DNA of 64,000 bases from Intestinimonas massiliensis (ex Afouda et al. 2020) (GCF_900626285.1 NZ_LR131147.1:2477643-2541642); one strand, 5' to 3'; numbered from the stretch's first letter, positions 52,236 through 60,390 are shown. Notes: a model not told the origin generated them from the sequence alone. Translations and numbers: made by a program.

Positions 52236-52532
52236 ATGATAAGTCGAACCTGGTTTGAAAATCCGGATCATGTGGTATACGCCGTAAAGGATGAGGTAAT
52301 CCCCCGGCTCTCCCGGGAGCTGGGAATCAGCGATCTGGCCCAGCGGATTGAGGATTTCAGCAAGGCTCCCACTCAGGAGGGGGAAAACATCAAGGGTCTC
52401 AAACGCACCACTCTGAAGCTGATGGTTCCTAACCTGGTTTTCGGGGAGCCCATCGAAATGGGAGAAAATGTATGGATCTATATGGGCGAGCTCTGTCCGG
52501 CCTATTGTCTGTACACGCCCTGGGAAAAATAG
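52236..52532 (+). CDS. Small conserved-looking protein of unknown function
   Basis: A 98-residue protein that I do not recognise. It has no signal peptide or membrane helix, and starts MISRTWFENPDHVVYAVKD with GACAGGAGG upstream. The gene follows the Cys-rich protein gene by 15 bp and shares its riboswitch, so it is probably a partner in corrinoid handling. Two cysteines lie near the C-terminus (ELCPAYCLYTP). Confidence 0.65.
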   Translation: MISRTWFENPDHVVYAVKDEVIPRLSRELGISDLAQRIEDFSKAPTQEGENIKGLKRTTLKLMVPNLVFGEPIEMGENVWIYMGELCPAYCLYTPWEK

Positions 52533-52533
52533 A

Positions 52534-52580
52534 AAAAGCACATGGCCTGTACCCGACGCAGGGACAGGCCATGTGCTTTT
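52534..52580 (+). terminator. Bidirectional terminator
   Basis: A 17-bp perfect stem (52534-52550 with 52564-52580) with A and T runs on both sides. It separates the small-protein unit (+) from the btuD-type gene (-). Confidence 0.9.
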
Positions 52581-52598
52581 CTGCATGTCCGAATACCG

Positions 52599-53366
52599 TT
52601 AAGATACCTGCTCCCAACGCTTGAGGGAGGCCATCATATATGAGGCTACGTCCATATCATAAACCTCATGGAGAAACTCTCTTGTTAGAAGCATATTGGC
52701 AGGCCCCATCCCTGCCACAGAACCATTTTTCAAAAACAAAAGCTGCTCGGAGAGCATCAGGGAGAGGTTGATGTCGTGGAGTACGCCGATGACAGTCCGT
52801 CCTTTTTCCTGAGACCAGTTTTTAAGATAGCTCACCAGCTCTGTCTGGTGCTTCAGATCCAGGTGGTTGGTGGGCTCGTCCAGTAAAATGATCTCCGGTT
52901 CCTGGGCCAGCGTCCGGGCCAAAAATACCCGCTGAAGCTGGCCGCCCGACAGCTCGGAGATCTGACACTCCCGCAGCGGCTCCAACCCGGTGGCCCGCAG
53001 ATACTGCTCCACACACTGCTTGTCCTCTCTGGACGGGGATGCAAAAAGTCCCCGGCGCAGCTTCTGATACCGGCCCATCATCACTGTTTCAAAGACCGAA
53101 AAAGAAAAATAGACGGTGCTCATTTGGCTCATCATGGCCATGTGAGACGCAATCTCCGGCCGGCGCATGGCGGCCACCGGCTTCCCATCCAGGGTCAGTT
53201 CCCCACGGCAGTCCAGAAGACCGGAGATGGTACGCAGCAATGTGCTTTTCCCGCAGCCATTAGGCCCCAGAATGCACAGATTTTGTCCCAGAGGCAGATC
53301 AAAGGTAATATCGTGCAGAATATCTCCGTTTCCATATCCGGCACAAATATTTTTCAGATGCAGCAT
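52599..53366 (-). CDS. btuD: Cobamide ABC transporter ATPase, BtuD/FecE type
   Basis: A 255-residue ATPase of the iron-chelate/B12 family. Walker A is GPNGCGKST, the signature is ELSGGQLQR, Walker B is IILLDEPTNHLDLK, and the switch His is in GVLHDINLS. It follows the permease gene by 12 bp and the binding-protein gene before it. The family alone does not separate B12 from haem or siderophore. The setting between CbiZ and riboswitch-controlled genes makes B12-type corrinoids the likely cargo. Confidence 0.87.
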   Translation of the reverse strand: MLHLKNICAGYGNGDILHDITFDLPLGQNLCILGPNGCGKSTLLRTISGLLDCRGELTLDGKPVAAMRRPEIASHMAMMSQMSTVYFSFSVFETVMMGRYQKLRRGLFASPSREDKQCVEQYLRATGLEPLRECQISELSGGQLQRVFLARTLAQEPEIILLDEPTNHLDLKHQTELVSYLKNWSQEKGRTVIGVLHDINLSLMLSEQLLFLKNGSVAGMGPANMLLTREFLHEVYDMDVASYMMASLKRWEQVS

Positions 53367-53378
53367 ACAAACTCCACC

Positions 53379-54398
53379 TCATTTCAGCTTTCTGCCGCGG
53401 AAGAACACCAGTGCGAAGAAGGGAGCGCCTACCAGTGCTGTCACCGCTCCTACAGGAATAATCGTGGGCGCCATCACCGTGCGGGAAACCAACTCCGCCA
53501 ACATCAGAAATGTGCCGCCGAACAAGGCGGACAAGGGCAGCACCAGACGGTGGGAGGAACCGAAGATCCGCCGCACAACATGAGGCGCGATCAGATCCAC
53601 AAAGCCAATAACACCCACCAGCGACACTGCCGTGCCGGTCAGCAGGGCGGCAATGCCGATCAAAAGGAGCTTGATCCGCTTGAGATCCACGCCGATGGAC
53701 ATGGCCTGCTCCTCTCCAAAGCTCATGATATCCATCTCCGGAGTAAAGCGCTGCAATACCAGCATGGAGAGGACCAGAACCGGGAACATCACTGCCACAT
53801 GGGACCAGTTCCGGCCGGTGAAGCCGCCCATCTGCCAGAAGACCATCTGCTGCAGGTGCTCCCGGGACAGGGCGGTGATCAGCGTCAGAATGGCGTTGAC
53901 AAAGAGAGAGAACACCATACCCACCAGGATGACCGTCTGATTCTCCATCTTGCCGTCCAACCGGGCGGCAAAGGCCAGGGCCAGAAACACCGTGGCCAGC
54001 CCCCCGGCAAAACCCGCTGCCGGCAGGGTGAACAGGCTTCCCAGAAGCGGGAACGTAACGCCGGTGACCATCACCAGAGCTGCGCAGAGGCTGGCGCCGG
54101 AGGAAACGCCCAGGGTATAGGAGGACGCAAGCGGATTTTTCAAAATGGACTGCATGACTGTACCGCTGGCGGACAGAGCCGCGCCGGTCAGAAAGGCCAG
54201 CACCGCCCTCGGAAAGCGCATCTCCCATACGATGGCGCTCAGATTTGGGTCAACGGTTCCGGAGCCGCCGGACAGCTTGGCCATCAAAATCTCTGTCACC
54301 TGTCCGGGAGAGAGATTCACAGAGCCGACGGCGATACTGCCCACCAGAATGAGCAGGGCCGCGGCAACGGCAAGGAGTATCTTGACGATCCGCTTCAT
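53379..54398 (-). CDS. btuC: Cobamide ABC transporter permease, BtuC/FecCD type
   Basis: A 339-residue FecCD permease, with about ten helices. The start at 54398 (MKRIVKILLAVAAALLILVGS) overlaps the binding-protein stop by 4 bases. Motifs are PRAVLAFLTGAALSASGTVMQSILKNPLA and GFVDLIAPHVVRRIFGSSHR, both typical of the family. It works with the neighbouring ATPase and binding protein. Longer upstream frame is Arg-rich shadow sequence. Confidence 0.88.
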   Translation of the reverse strand: MKRIVKILLAVAAALLILVGSIAVGSVNLSPGQVTEILMAKLSGGSGTVDPNLSAIVWEMRFPRAVLAFLTGAALSASGTVMQSILKNPLASSYTLGVSSGASLCAALVMVTGVTFPLLGSLFTLPAAGFAGGLATVFLALAFAARLDGKMENQTVILVGMVFSLFVNAILTLITALSREHLQQMVFWQMGGFTGRNWSHVAVMFPVLVLSMLVLQRFTPEMDIMSFGEEQAMSIGVDLKRIKLLLIGIAALLTGTAVSLVGVIGFVDLIAPHVVRRIFGSSHRLVLPLSALFGGTFLMLAELVSRTVMAPTIIPVGAVTALVGAPFFALVFFRGRKLK

Positions 54399-55384
54399 GC
54401 CGCAGCTTCCCTGGCAAAGGGATCTTCGATCCCTGCGTATGCGTCGGGATAGATCATCTTGGCCATCTGCTTCATGCCGTCGATCACATGGAGATTGGGA
54501 AGAGATACCGCATTCGTGTTGACCAGATACACGTCCCCGTTGGCCACGGCGGTAACATGCTCCCAGCCGGTTCGCCCCAGGATTTCTGCTACGGGATCTT
54601 CCACGTAGTCCACCATGGTCAGAATAACGTCCGGATTCAGGGTGATCACCGATTCCTCTGTCACGGCGATGAACCCTTCCTGATCGGCAAAAATATTCTC
54701 CGCGCCGATGACCGTAAGCATCTCCTGCATGAAGGTGCCGCTGCCAGCGGTGTAGATGTCGGGCGCGCATGCGATTTCCACCACTACACGCTTACTGTCC
54801 TGGATGCCTGCTCCGATGTCAGACAGCTGATCCAGTTCCTCCTGGAACTGCGCAATCAGGCTCTTGCATGTTTCCTGAGCACCCACGCAGGCAGCAATAA
54901 ACCGGGTGTCCTCCAGCATGGTTTCGATGCTGGAGGCGGAGGGGATATCCGCTACGCAGACGCCGATATCCCGCAGAGGTTTGAAGGGATCGGCGCCGGA
55001 GGAGGCGCTCATACCGGTGGTGAAGATCAGATCTGCACCAAGGACAGCCATTTGCTCCGTGTCCGGCTCCATCATGTCAAAGGTGGGCAGATCCTCCAGG
55101 CCAAAGTACATGGCGGAATAGGTATCCACGGCGATGAGCTTGTCCTTCATGCCGAGGTCCAGAAGCGTCTGGGTAGCAGAGGGGGCCATGGAGATGATGC
55201 TGTCCACCTGATCCGGCAGAGTAATGGGATTGCCGCTGCGATCGGTGTCCGGACGGTCGGTCGATGCGCTTTGTGTTTGCTGCGGTGTGGTGTTCGCATC
55301 CGTGTTTTCCGCCGGGGTACACCCGGCCAGGGCCGCCAGAAGCAGTACAGCCAGCGCGAACGGGAGCACATTTCGCATTTTCAT
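54395..55384 (-). CDS. btuF: Cobamide-binding lipoprotein, BtuF type
   Basis: A 329-residue binding protein of the class III (iron-chelate/B12) fold. I choose the ATG at 55384 (MKMRNVLPFALAVLLLAAL); an in-frame TTG two codons upstream is also possible. The lipobox is LAGC, followed by an Asp/Thr-rich linker. The fold's first domain starts near ITLPDQVDSIISMAPSATQTLLDLGM and the second near AGSGTFMQEMLTVIGAENIFADQEGF. It heads the btuFCD operon. Ligand identity is inferred from neighbours. Confidence 0.86.
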   Translation of the reverse strand: MKMRNVLPFALAVLLLAALAGCTPAENTDANTTPQQTQSASTDRPDTDRSGNPITLPDQVDSIISMAPSATQTLLDLGMKDKLIAVDTYSAMYFGLEDLPTFDMMEPDTEQMAVLGADLIFTTGMSASSGADPFKPLRDIGVCVADIPSASSIETMLEDTRFIAACVGAQETCKSLIAQFQEELDQLSDIGAGIQDSKRVVVEIACAPDIYTAGSGTFMQEMLTVIGAENIFADQEGFIAVTEESVITLNPDVILTMVDYVEDPVAEILGRTGWEHVTAVANGDVYLVNTNAVSLPNLHVIDGMKQMAKMIYPDAYAGIEDPFAREAAA

Positions 55385-55424
55385 TTCCAACAGTTCCTTT
55401 CGCCTTTTCCTACTTATTGTTATC

Positions 55425-55433
55425 TGTTATAAT
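55425..55433 (+). promoter_or_regulatory. Extended -10 promoter of cbiZ
   Basis: TGT-TATAAT (55425-55433) with no strong -35, about 40 bp ahead of the start codon. Confidence 0.6.
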
Positions 55434-55471
55434 TTGCTCAGAACATCTCGGAGAATCCCGGAGGATGATGT

Positions 55472-56584
55472 ATGGAACGTATTTTTGAGCTGTGCAACGG
55501 CGACCGCCTGACCTGCACAGAACAGGCTGCTGTCTTTCGGTTTTCCGGCCCCCGCATGGTGCTGTCCACGGGGGCCAACGGCGGCGGCATGCGGGACGAT
55601 CTGACCGCCGCTTTCAACTACTGTGATTGCGGCATGGCCGGTGTCTGTCAGCCTATGCAGGGAAATAATCTGCGGGAACACCAGCGCACGGTGGCCAGAC
55701 GTCTGGGATTGGATCCGGATCACACCACCGGCCTGGATACGGCGGCAAATCTGGACAACATGGTGGTCATCACCAAACGCTGGGAGGATCTGCAAATTAC
55801 GGCCGCAGTATCCGGCGGTGCCGACGTCAACGCGCTCTGCGCCGGTGATCCGGCATTTCTGACAGAGGCAGACGGCGCGCTCACCTCTGTGCCGCCCGGA
55901 ACCATCAATATCTTTCTGATCACGGATCGGCCTCTTGCTCCCGGCGCCATGGCGGAGCTGATACTCACAGCCACCGAGGCCAAGACCGCTGTGCTTCGGG
56001 ATCTGATGCAGGGGAGCAGCATATCACGAGAGCTTGCCACCGGAACCGGGACAGACGGCATGGTCATCATTTGCGGAACCGGACAGGAAGGAATGCTGCT
56101 GAACGCAGGCAAACATTTTAAATTTGGAGAACTGGCGGCGCAGGCCGTCCGGGAGGCCGTCACGGAGGCGCTGTTCAGACAAACCGGCTTTTGTGCGCAG
56201 GAGCAGCATACCGTACTCAGGAGGTTGCATCGCTTTGGGATCACTGCGGACACGCTGTCCGCTTATTGCCTGGCCCGGCGACCGGGGCAGGATGCCGCAA
56301 TTGCCCGAACCATAAAAAAACTGGATCAGGACGCATTCCTGGTTGGGGCTGTGGTGCTCTATGTGCATTTGGAAGATCAGCGCCGTGCTGGAATGCTGAC
56401 TGAACTGGAGGCCGGAGATTGGGGCGAGCATCTGCTGCGCCAGGTTCAACAGCACTATCGCTGTGATTTACCTCTGCTTCAGGAAGCTGCACTCATGGAT
56501 AAACTGGAGCATTTCCTCTGTCAGCTGCTCATGTCCAACTTGCTGGAGCAAGAGCGCCTGTATCCCAATCAGCCTCCCATTTGA
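55472..56584 (+). CDS. cbiZ: Adenosylcobinamide amidohydrolase CbiZ
   Basis: A 370-residue enzyme that cuts the aminopropanol side chain from corrinoids so they can be rebuilt with a new lower ligand. Family segments are VLSTGANGGGMRDDLTAAFNY near residue 30, DTAANLDNMVVITKRWEDL, VSGGADVNALCAGDP, and PGTINIFLITDRPL. A GGAGGATG site precedes the ATG. It lies back to back with btuF, as in many salvage loci. The C-terminal about 130 residues are extra compared with short CbiZ forms. Confidence 0.88.
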   Translation: MERIFELCNGDRLTCTEQAAVFRFSGPRMVLSTGANGGGMRDDLTAAFNYCDCGMAGVCQPMQGNNLREHQRTVARRLGLDPDHTTGLDTAANLDNMVVITKRWEDLQITAAVSGGADVNALCAGDPAFLTEADGALTSVPPGTINIFLITDRPLAPGAMAELILTATEAKTAVLRDLMQGSSISRELATGTGTDGMVIICGTGQEGMLLNAGKHFKFGELAAQAVREAVTEALFRQTGFCAQEQHTVLRRLHRFGITADTLSAYCLARRPGQDAAIARTIKKLDQDAFLVGAVVLYVHLEDQRRAGMLTELEAGDWGEHLLRQVQQHYRCDLPLLQEAALMDKLEHFLCQLLMSNLLEQERLYPNQPPI

Positions 56585-56590
56585 TACAAA

Positions 56591-56622
56591 AATAAAAAGC
56601 GGCAGCAAATGCTACCGCTTTT
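56591..56622. terminator. Shared bidirectional terminator of cbiZ and the leftward riboswitch
   Basis: AAAAGCGGCAGC (56595-56606) pairs with GCTACCGCTTTT (56611-56622) with one G-U or mismatch, with T runs on both strands. It ends cbiZ on the plus strand and lies downstream of the riboswitch on the minus strand. Confidence 0.8.
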
Positions 56623-56663
56623 CCAGACAGAACAGGTGTTGTTTCGCAAAGAAATAACACCCG

Positions 56664-56950
56664 TTATTTTGTAGGTCTTCTGACTCGCATATCCCGATGC
56701 GGACAACCGCATCCGCGCATCTGGTTCGCCTTCCCAGTCAGGCCATTACAGCCTGCCAGTGACCTGCTTTCGCAGAAAAAACAGACACTCTATGCTCACA
56801 GCTACAGAATCCGAGACTACATCCGGTTCCCGGAAACGTGTTTGGGAGTTTCACCCAATTCCCTTGTTCAGCGGAACATCCCGGCGTGTCTTCCAAAAAA
56901 GAACGCGCCGGTGCCACAAAAGTCGGAGCACTATATTCGTTTGGTTACCA
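56664..56950 (-). promoter_or_regulatory. Cobalamin riboswitch pointing into the antisense of cbiZ
   Basis: On the minus strand: AACAAGGGAATTGGGTGAAA, CTCCCAA, GTAGCTGTGAGC, GGTCACTGGC, CTGGGAAGGCG and GAGTCAGAAGACCTAC. It is full-size. The next gene on the same strand is btuF, 1.3 kb away, with cbiZ lying between on the other strand. Confidence 0.92.
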
Positions 56951-57063
56951 TTATAAAGAATATTTGCAGTAAGTCAATTGAAAATGGATGATTTAAACTC
57001 TCGGCGCATTAGGGCTGCGCTGTCCGCCGCTACCTTACATTGAATAGCTGAATTTTTTATCAT

Positions 57064-57078
57064 GCTGTTAACAAAGAT
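57064..57078 (+). repeat. Direct repeat matching the island edge
   Basis: GCTGTTAACAAAGAT, identical to 33744-33758 and in the same direction, 23.3 kb apart. It covers the stop codon of the sigma-like gene on the minus strand. Confidence 0.6.
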
Positions 57079-57912
57079 GTTCTGTACATATGACCTCCAG
57101 CACAATCTGTCTGGCCCGGCGGAGCTTCCAGGCAAAGCTATTCCGGTACCGATCCCGAAGGTGTTTCAGTGCCTGATCCCTGGCTTTTTCCACGCCGGAC
57201 TCCTTCATGCGGTTTCGCATGGCAATTTCCCGCAAATCTGACTTAGGGAAACCGTACACACCGAAGCATCGTCCAAGAATGTCCTGTTCCTTCTTGGAAA
57301 GCTGCATAAACTCGTCTAGCAGGCATCCCATGGTCACTAACCGAATCACAGCATCCTCCGCAGAGCCTGAGAGGTGGTTCGTGGTAAGCCGCTCAAAAAT
57401 ATCGCCGTCATCATCTGAATCTTGCAGGTCATAGACAGAAAAGAAATGTGTGGGGTAGGCAACTGCCCTGGCAGCCCACGGAAAGAGATTCCAAGGAATA
57501 TACAGATCTCGCTAAGTTCTTTCCCTTCCTGATGATAAAGACGCTGGGCCTTTCTCACCAATCCCATGCTGTCCCGGTCCAGGGCAAGTGTCCCCATACT
57601 GCACTCCAGATGCCGCCGCATGGCTCCGTCCAGAAACGGGGTGATGTAAGTGGTAAACCGGCCCTTTTCCGTGTCATAACTGCCGGTGCGTATACACTCT
57701 ATCAATGCCAGCTTTCCCACGCTCTCCAGTTCCGAGAGCGTTTCTTTTGCGTAATCGCTCAAACCACCGTATTGAGTTTGACGCAGGCAGTGATACTGGC
57801 GGGCAATCAACCGGGCACGCTCCTTAACCAATCCTATATTCATCAGACACAGCGTGGTCAGAGCCGCCTCATCGCCGTTGGCCATCTGCTCCAACAATTT
57901 CTCGTTGGTCAT
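57068..57912 (-). pseudogene. Sigma-70-family-like gene with a frameshift
   Basis: Two frames together make one protein of about 281 residues. The first (57912-57346) gives MTNEKLLEQMANGDEAALTTL through a region-2-like part to ELSEICIFLGIS. The second frame continues as AARAVAYPTHFFSVYDL and then a region-4-like helix-turn-helix (LSKKEQDILGRCFG, LREIAMRNRMKESGVEKARD) down to 57068. The shift lies close to 57490. Related sigma-like factors are common on Firmicutes mobile elements. It overlaps the DUF6076 gene by 4 bases. A sequencing error is possible, so the gene may be intact in life. Confidence 0.7.
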
Positions 57913-59132
57913 GCGTCGTCACCGTCCTCCACCTTGCGGGGACGTCCCCGAGGCTTGGCCTGGCGGGCTATGCCGTAAAGTGGGTAAAGGCGCTCGGAGG
58001 AGATTGACTGCTTGAAGTCCTCATTGGAGATATCGGGGCTGCTCAGTGCGTCAAACAACTCGTCCCGCACAGCGTCCTTCAGGCGGCGCATCTCTTCCTC
58101 TGTAATGGCTCCCCGCTGATAGTCCTTCCGGATGCGGTTAAAGGCGGTGATCTTGGCCTGGATTTTCGGTACATCCCGGGCCAGTTCCTTCTGGATTTCA
58201 TAGCTGCCGTACTGCCTGCAGGTGAAGCGCTCATCCAACGGGCAGCGTCCCTCACAGTAGAGGGCGTGGACACCGCTGTGAACCAGAAAATATTTTTTAC
58301 AGACAATGCAGCGGCGGATGTTATGTCCGGCGTTCAGCGCTGTCATGAAGTCGGCCTTCAGCAGCATCTGCAAACTGTCCGTTGTGTGCTCCTGGGCGAT
58401 GGCGAAGGTTCCGTCCGGGAATTCTCTGGGCAGATAGCTTACCACACAGTGATCGTACTTCTGATAGAAGGGCCGATCCGGGCCGGTAGGGTTCGCAATC
58501 AGCTTCTCCACCAGGCGCTCGTCATTGTAAAGCTGATACAGGGCGGCGGCGTACGCCTCCGGGGAGTTTCGTTTCAATTTGGAGAGAAGAAAGTTGATAA
58601 AGTTATGGATCGTAGGATTGAACACGATAACATCATCGATGTATCGCTGATAGCGGGCCATCTGCAATTTGTAATACCGCCACTTGTCCTCTCTGCCACC
58701 ATTCACAATGAGGAGAAAAGGTGGTGTCCGGTGTTCCTCTTCCTCCTTCTGGTACAGATCAAGATATCGTTCCATAGTGCATTCCTGCTCATCCATCTCC
58801 TCGTCAGTGAACAAGGAATAGCTCTCTGTGTACTGCTGGGTCTCGTTGAGAAACCGGTCATCTTCCTTCAGTAAAATCTGAAATACCCGATACCGCATCA
58901 ACTGACTGCGCAGCTCGATCAACTGATTGTTCAGTTCCCACCATACGCCGCGCTCCAATGTGTCCTCGTACTGTCTGGCCAACTCCTTCATGCGGTTCAA
59001 AAGGCGTTGAATGGGCCGGTAGTCCTCGGGAGCAAAGTTCAATATGTCTGCGGTCAGTTCACCGGCCGCAAAAATTTCTCCGCCGTACTCTATGGTGCTG
59101 CTGTGGGTATAGAAGACGATATCTCCATACAT
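57909..59132 (-). CDS. DUF6076-like mobile-element protein
   Basis: A 407-residue cytoplasmic protein resembling the DUF6076 family found on Firmicutes conjugative elements. A likely zinc site is formed by CIVCKKYFLVHS with CEGRCPLDERFTC near residues 285-320. The C-terminus has an AT-hook-like PRGRPRK. The ATG at 59132 follows GAGGGGG. The function is unknown; the family occurs next to sigma-like and mobilisation genes, as here. Confidence 0.72.
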   Translation of the reverse strand: MYGDIVFYTHSSTIEYGGEIFAAGELTADILNFAPEDYRPIQRLLNRMKELARQYEDTLERGVWWELNNQLIELRSQLMRYRVFQILLKEDDRFLNETQQYTESYSLFTDEEMDEQECTMERYLDLYQKEEEEHRTPPFLLIVNGGREDKWRYYKLQMARYQRYIDDVIVFNPTIHNFINFLLSKLKRNSPEAYAAALYQLYNDERLVEKLIANPTGPDRPFYQKYDHCVVSYLPREFPDGTFAIAQEHTTDSLQMLLKADFMTALNAGHNIRRCIVCKKYFLVHSGVHALYCEGRCPLDERFTCRQYGSYEIQKELARDVPKIQAKITAFNRIRKDYQRGAITEEEMRRLKDAVRDELFDALSSPDISNEDFKQSISSERLYPLYGIARQAKPRGRPRKVEDGDDA

Positions 59133-59151
59133 GTGAACATGCCCCCTCTCA

Positions 59152-59184
59152 AAATTGTCCCACCTGAAAAATAAATTGTCTCAC
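59152..59184. repeat. Two direct repeats in a divergent promoter region
   Basis: AAATTGTCCCAC (59152-59163) and AAATTGTCTCAC (59173-59184) are spaced 21 bp, two helix turns. They lie between the DUF6076 gene and the HTH gene and look like a two-site operator. Confidence 0.55.
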
Positions 59185-59226
59185 TTTTTTCCAAGTCTAT
59201 CAAAATCTCCGACACAATACAAGCAG

Positions 59227-59262
59227 AAGGACATCAGCACCGCCGCTGATGTCCTTACTTTT
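59227..59262 (+). terminator. Attenuator-like hairpin before the excisionase-like gene
   Basis: AAGGACATCAGC (59227-59238) pairs with GCTGATGTCCTT (59245-59256), followed by ACTTTTTT, only about 20 bp before the start codon at 59282. There is no plus-strand gene upstream, so it may be a leader attenuator. Confidence 0.7.
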
Positions 59263-59281
59263 TTATAAAGGAGAATTTGAA

Positions 59282-59497
59282 ATGAAAGAATCTGTCTACA
59301 AAACCTACGATGACCTGCCGCTGTTTCTCAATGCGAATCTGGTAGCGCAGGTGCTGGGCGTGTCGCCATCCAGCGGATACGAACTCATGCACGAACCAGG
59401 CTTCCCGGTACTGCGTGTGGGCAGCCGCATGGTGGTGCCCAAGGAACAATTCATCCGATGGGTCACAGAGCACACGGAGGGAGGTGATCGCGGATGA
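59282..59497 (+). CDS. Excisionase-like helix-turn-helix protein
   Basis: A 71-residue MerR/Xis-type DNA-binding protein. It starts MKESVYKTYDDLPLFLNA with TAAAGGAGAA upstream. The helix-turn-helix is LVAQVLGVSPSSGYELM, followed by the wing VLRVGSRMVVPKEQFIRWV. It overlaps the next gene by 4 bases. Such proteins bend DNA in excision or regulate transfer genes. Confidence 0.8.
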   Translation: MKESVYKTYDDLPLFLNANLVAQVLGVSPSSGYELMHEPGFPVLRVGSRMVVPKEQFIRWVTEHTEGGDRG

Positions 59498-60075
59498 ACC
59501 GGTGTCGTTTCTCAATTCCCAATGACATCTGGAAGTGGAATCTCAAACCGCAGGGATTTGCTGTCCTTGTTTATCTCTGCTATCTCCATGTGCATTGCAA
59601 AAATTATATTGCTCCAAGTGCAGAGGAGATTGCATTCCGTTTGCACATGAGCAAAGACATGGCTGCGGAACAGATCTCTGAACTCAACCATCGCGGGCTG
59701 CTGGATCAGCACATGGTTCCCGTCTTCAAAAACACCAGCAAGAATTTTTTCTCTCTGCCCAATGAGCTGTTCTTCCTGAATATCGGTCACGGGGCCATCA
59801 CCGTCTACGCTTACCTGCTCTACTGTGAAGATCGTCGGACACATCAGTGTCATCCCAGCTACCGCACGATCTCGGATGCGGTGCATCTTGCCGTGTCCAC
59901 TGTGATGAAGCACATTACGAAGTTGGCGGACAGGCAGTTCATCACGGTGGAGAGCACCAGCTATATTGACAAATGTGGTATGAAGTGGAATGGGAATAAC
60001 CTCTACACCATCCTGCCGATACAGATGGCGGTGGATTATTGTTATCAACAGCAGCTGCTTCGCCTGGAAGCGTAA
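59494..60075 (+). CDS. Winged-helix protein, possible replication initiator or regulator
   Basis: A 193-residue protein with two helix-turn-helix-like segments (SAEEIAFRLHMSKDMAAEQISELNHRGLL and SYRTISDAVHLAVSTVMKHI). The layout resembles RepA/DnaD-type plasmid replication proteins, but no definite family is assigned. It is translationally coupled to the excisionase-like gene and precedes the mobilisation genes. Confidence 0.65.
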   Translation: MNRCRFSIPNDIWKWNLKPQGFAVLVYLCYLHVHCKNYIAPSAEEIAFRLHMSKDMAAEQISELNHRGLLDQHMVPVFKNTSKNFFSLPNELFFLNIGHGAITVYAYLLYCEDRRTHQCHPSYRTISDAVHLAVSTVMKHITKLADRQFITVESTSYIDKCGMKWNGNNLYTILPIQMAVDYCYQQQLLRLEA

Positions 60076-60390
60076 AACGCCCGTGTACCCCGTTGTGAGG
60101 CGCTGTGTGCCCTGCTTCTGGGCAGAGTAGAGTCCCTACCCCACCTGGGGCTTTGGGAGCGGATTAGGCCGCTTTCGAGGGACGAAATAAGAAGCAGGAT
60201 AAAGGCAAGGCGTCAACATCGACGCCTTTGCCAGTCACTTCTGCCCGCAGTGCGGGCAGTTTCAGGCGTTTCTGTAAGTGCTGAAAATGGGGTCAAAAGC
60301 AGAGCGAACAGGAAATTCTGCGGTCGTTATCCCGCTGTGCTTACTCCCACAAGGAAAAAATAGGGGTCAAGCCCCGGAAAGGAGGCCATT
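60076..60390. other. Gap with strong inverted repeats, candidate transfer origin
   Basis: No gene is seen. GGCAAGGCGTC (60204-60214) faces GACGCCTTTGCC (60221-60232), and CTGCCCGC (60241-60248) faces GCGGGCAG (60252-60259). The position directly ahead of the MobC-like and relaxase genes fits an oriT, but no nick site was identified. Confidence 0.4.
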
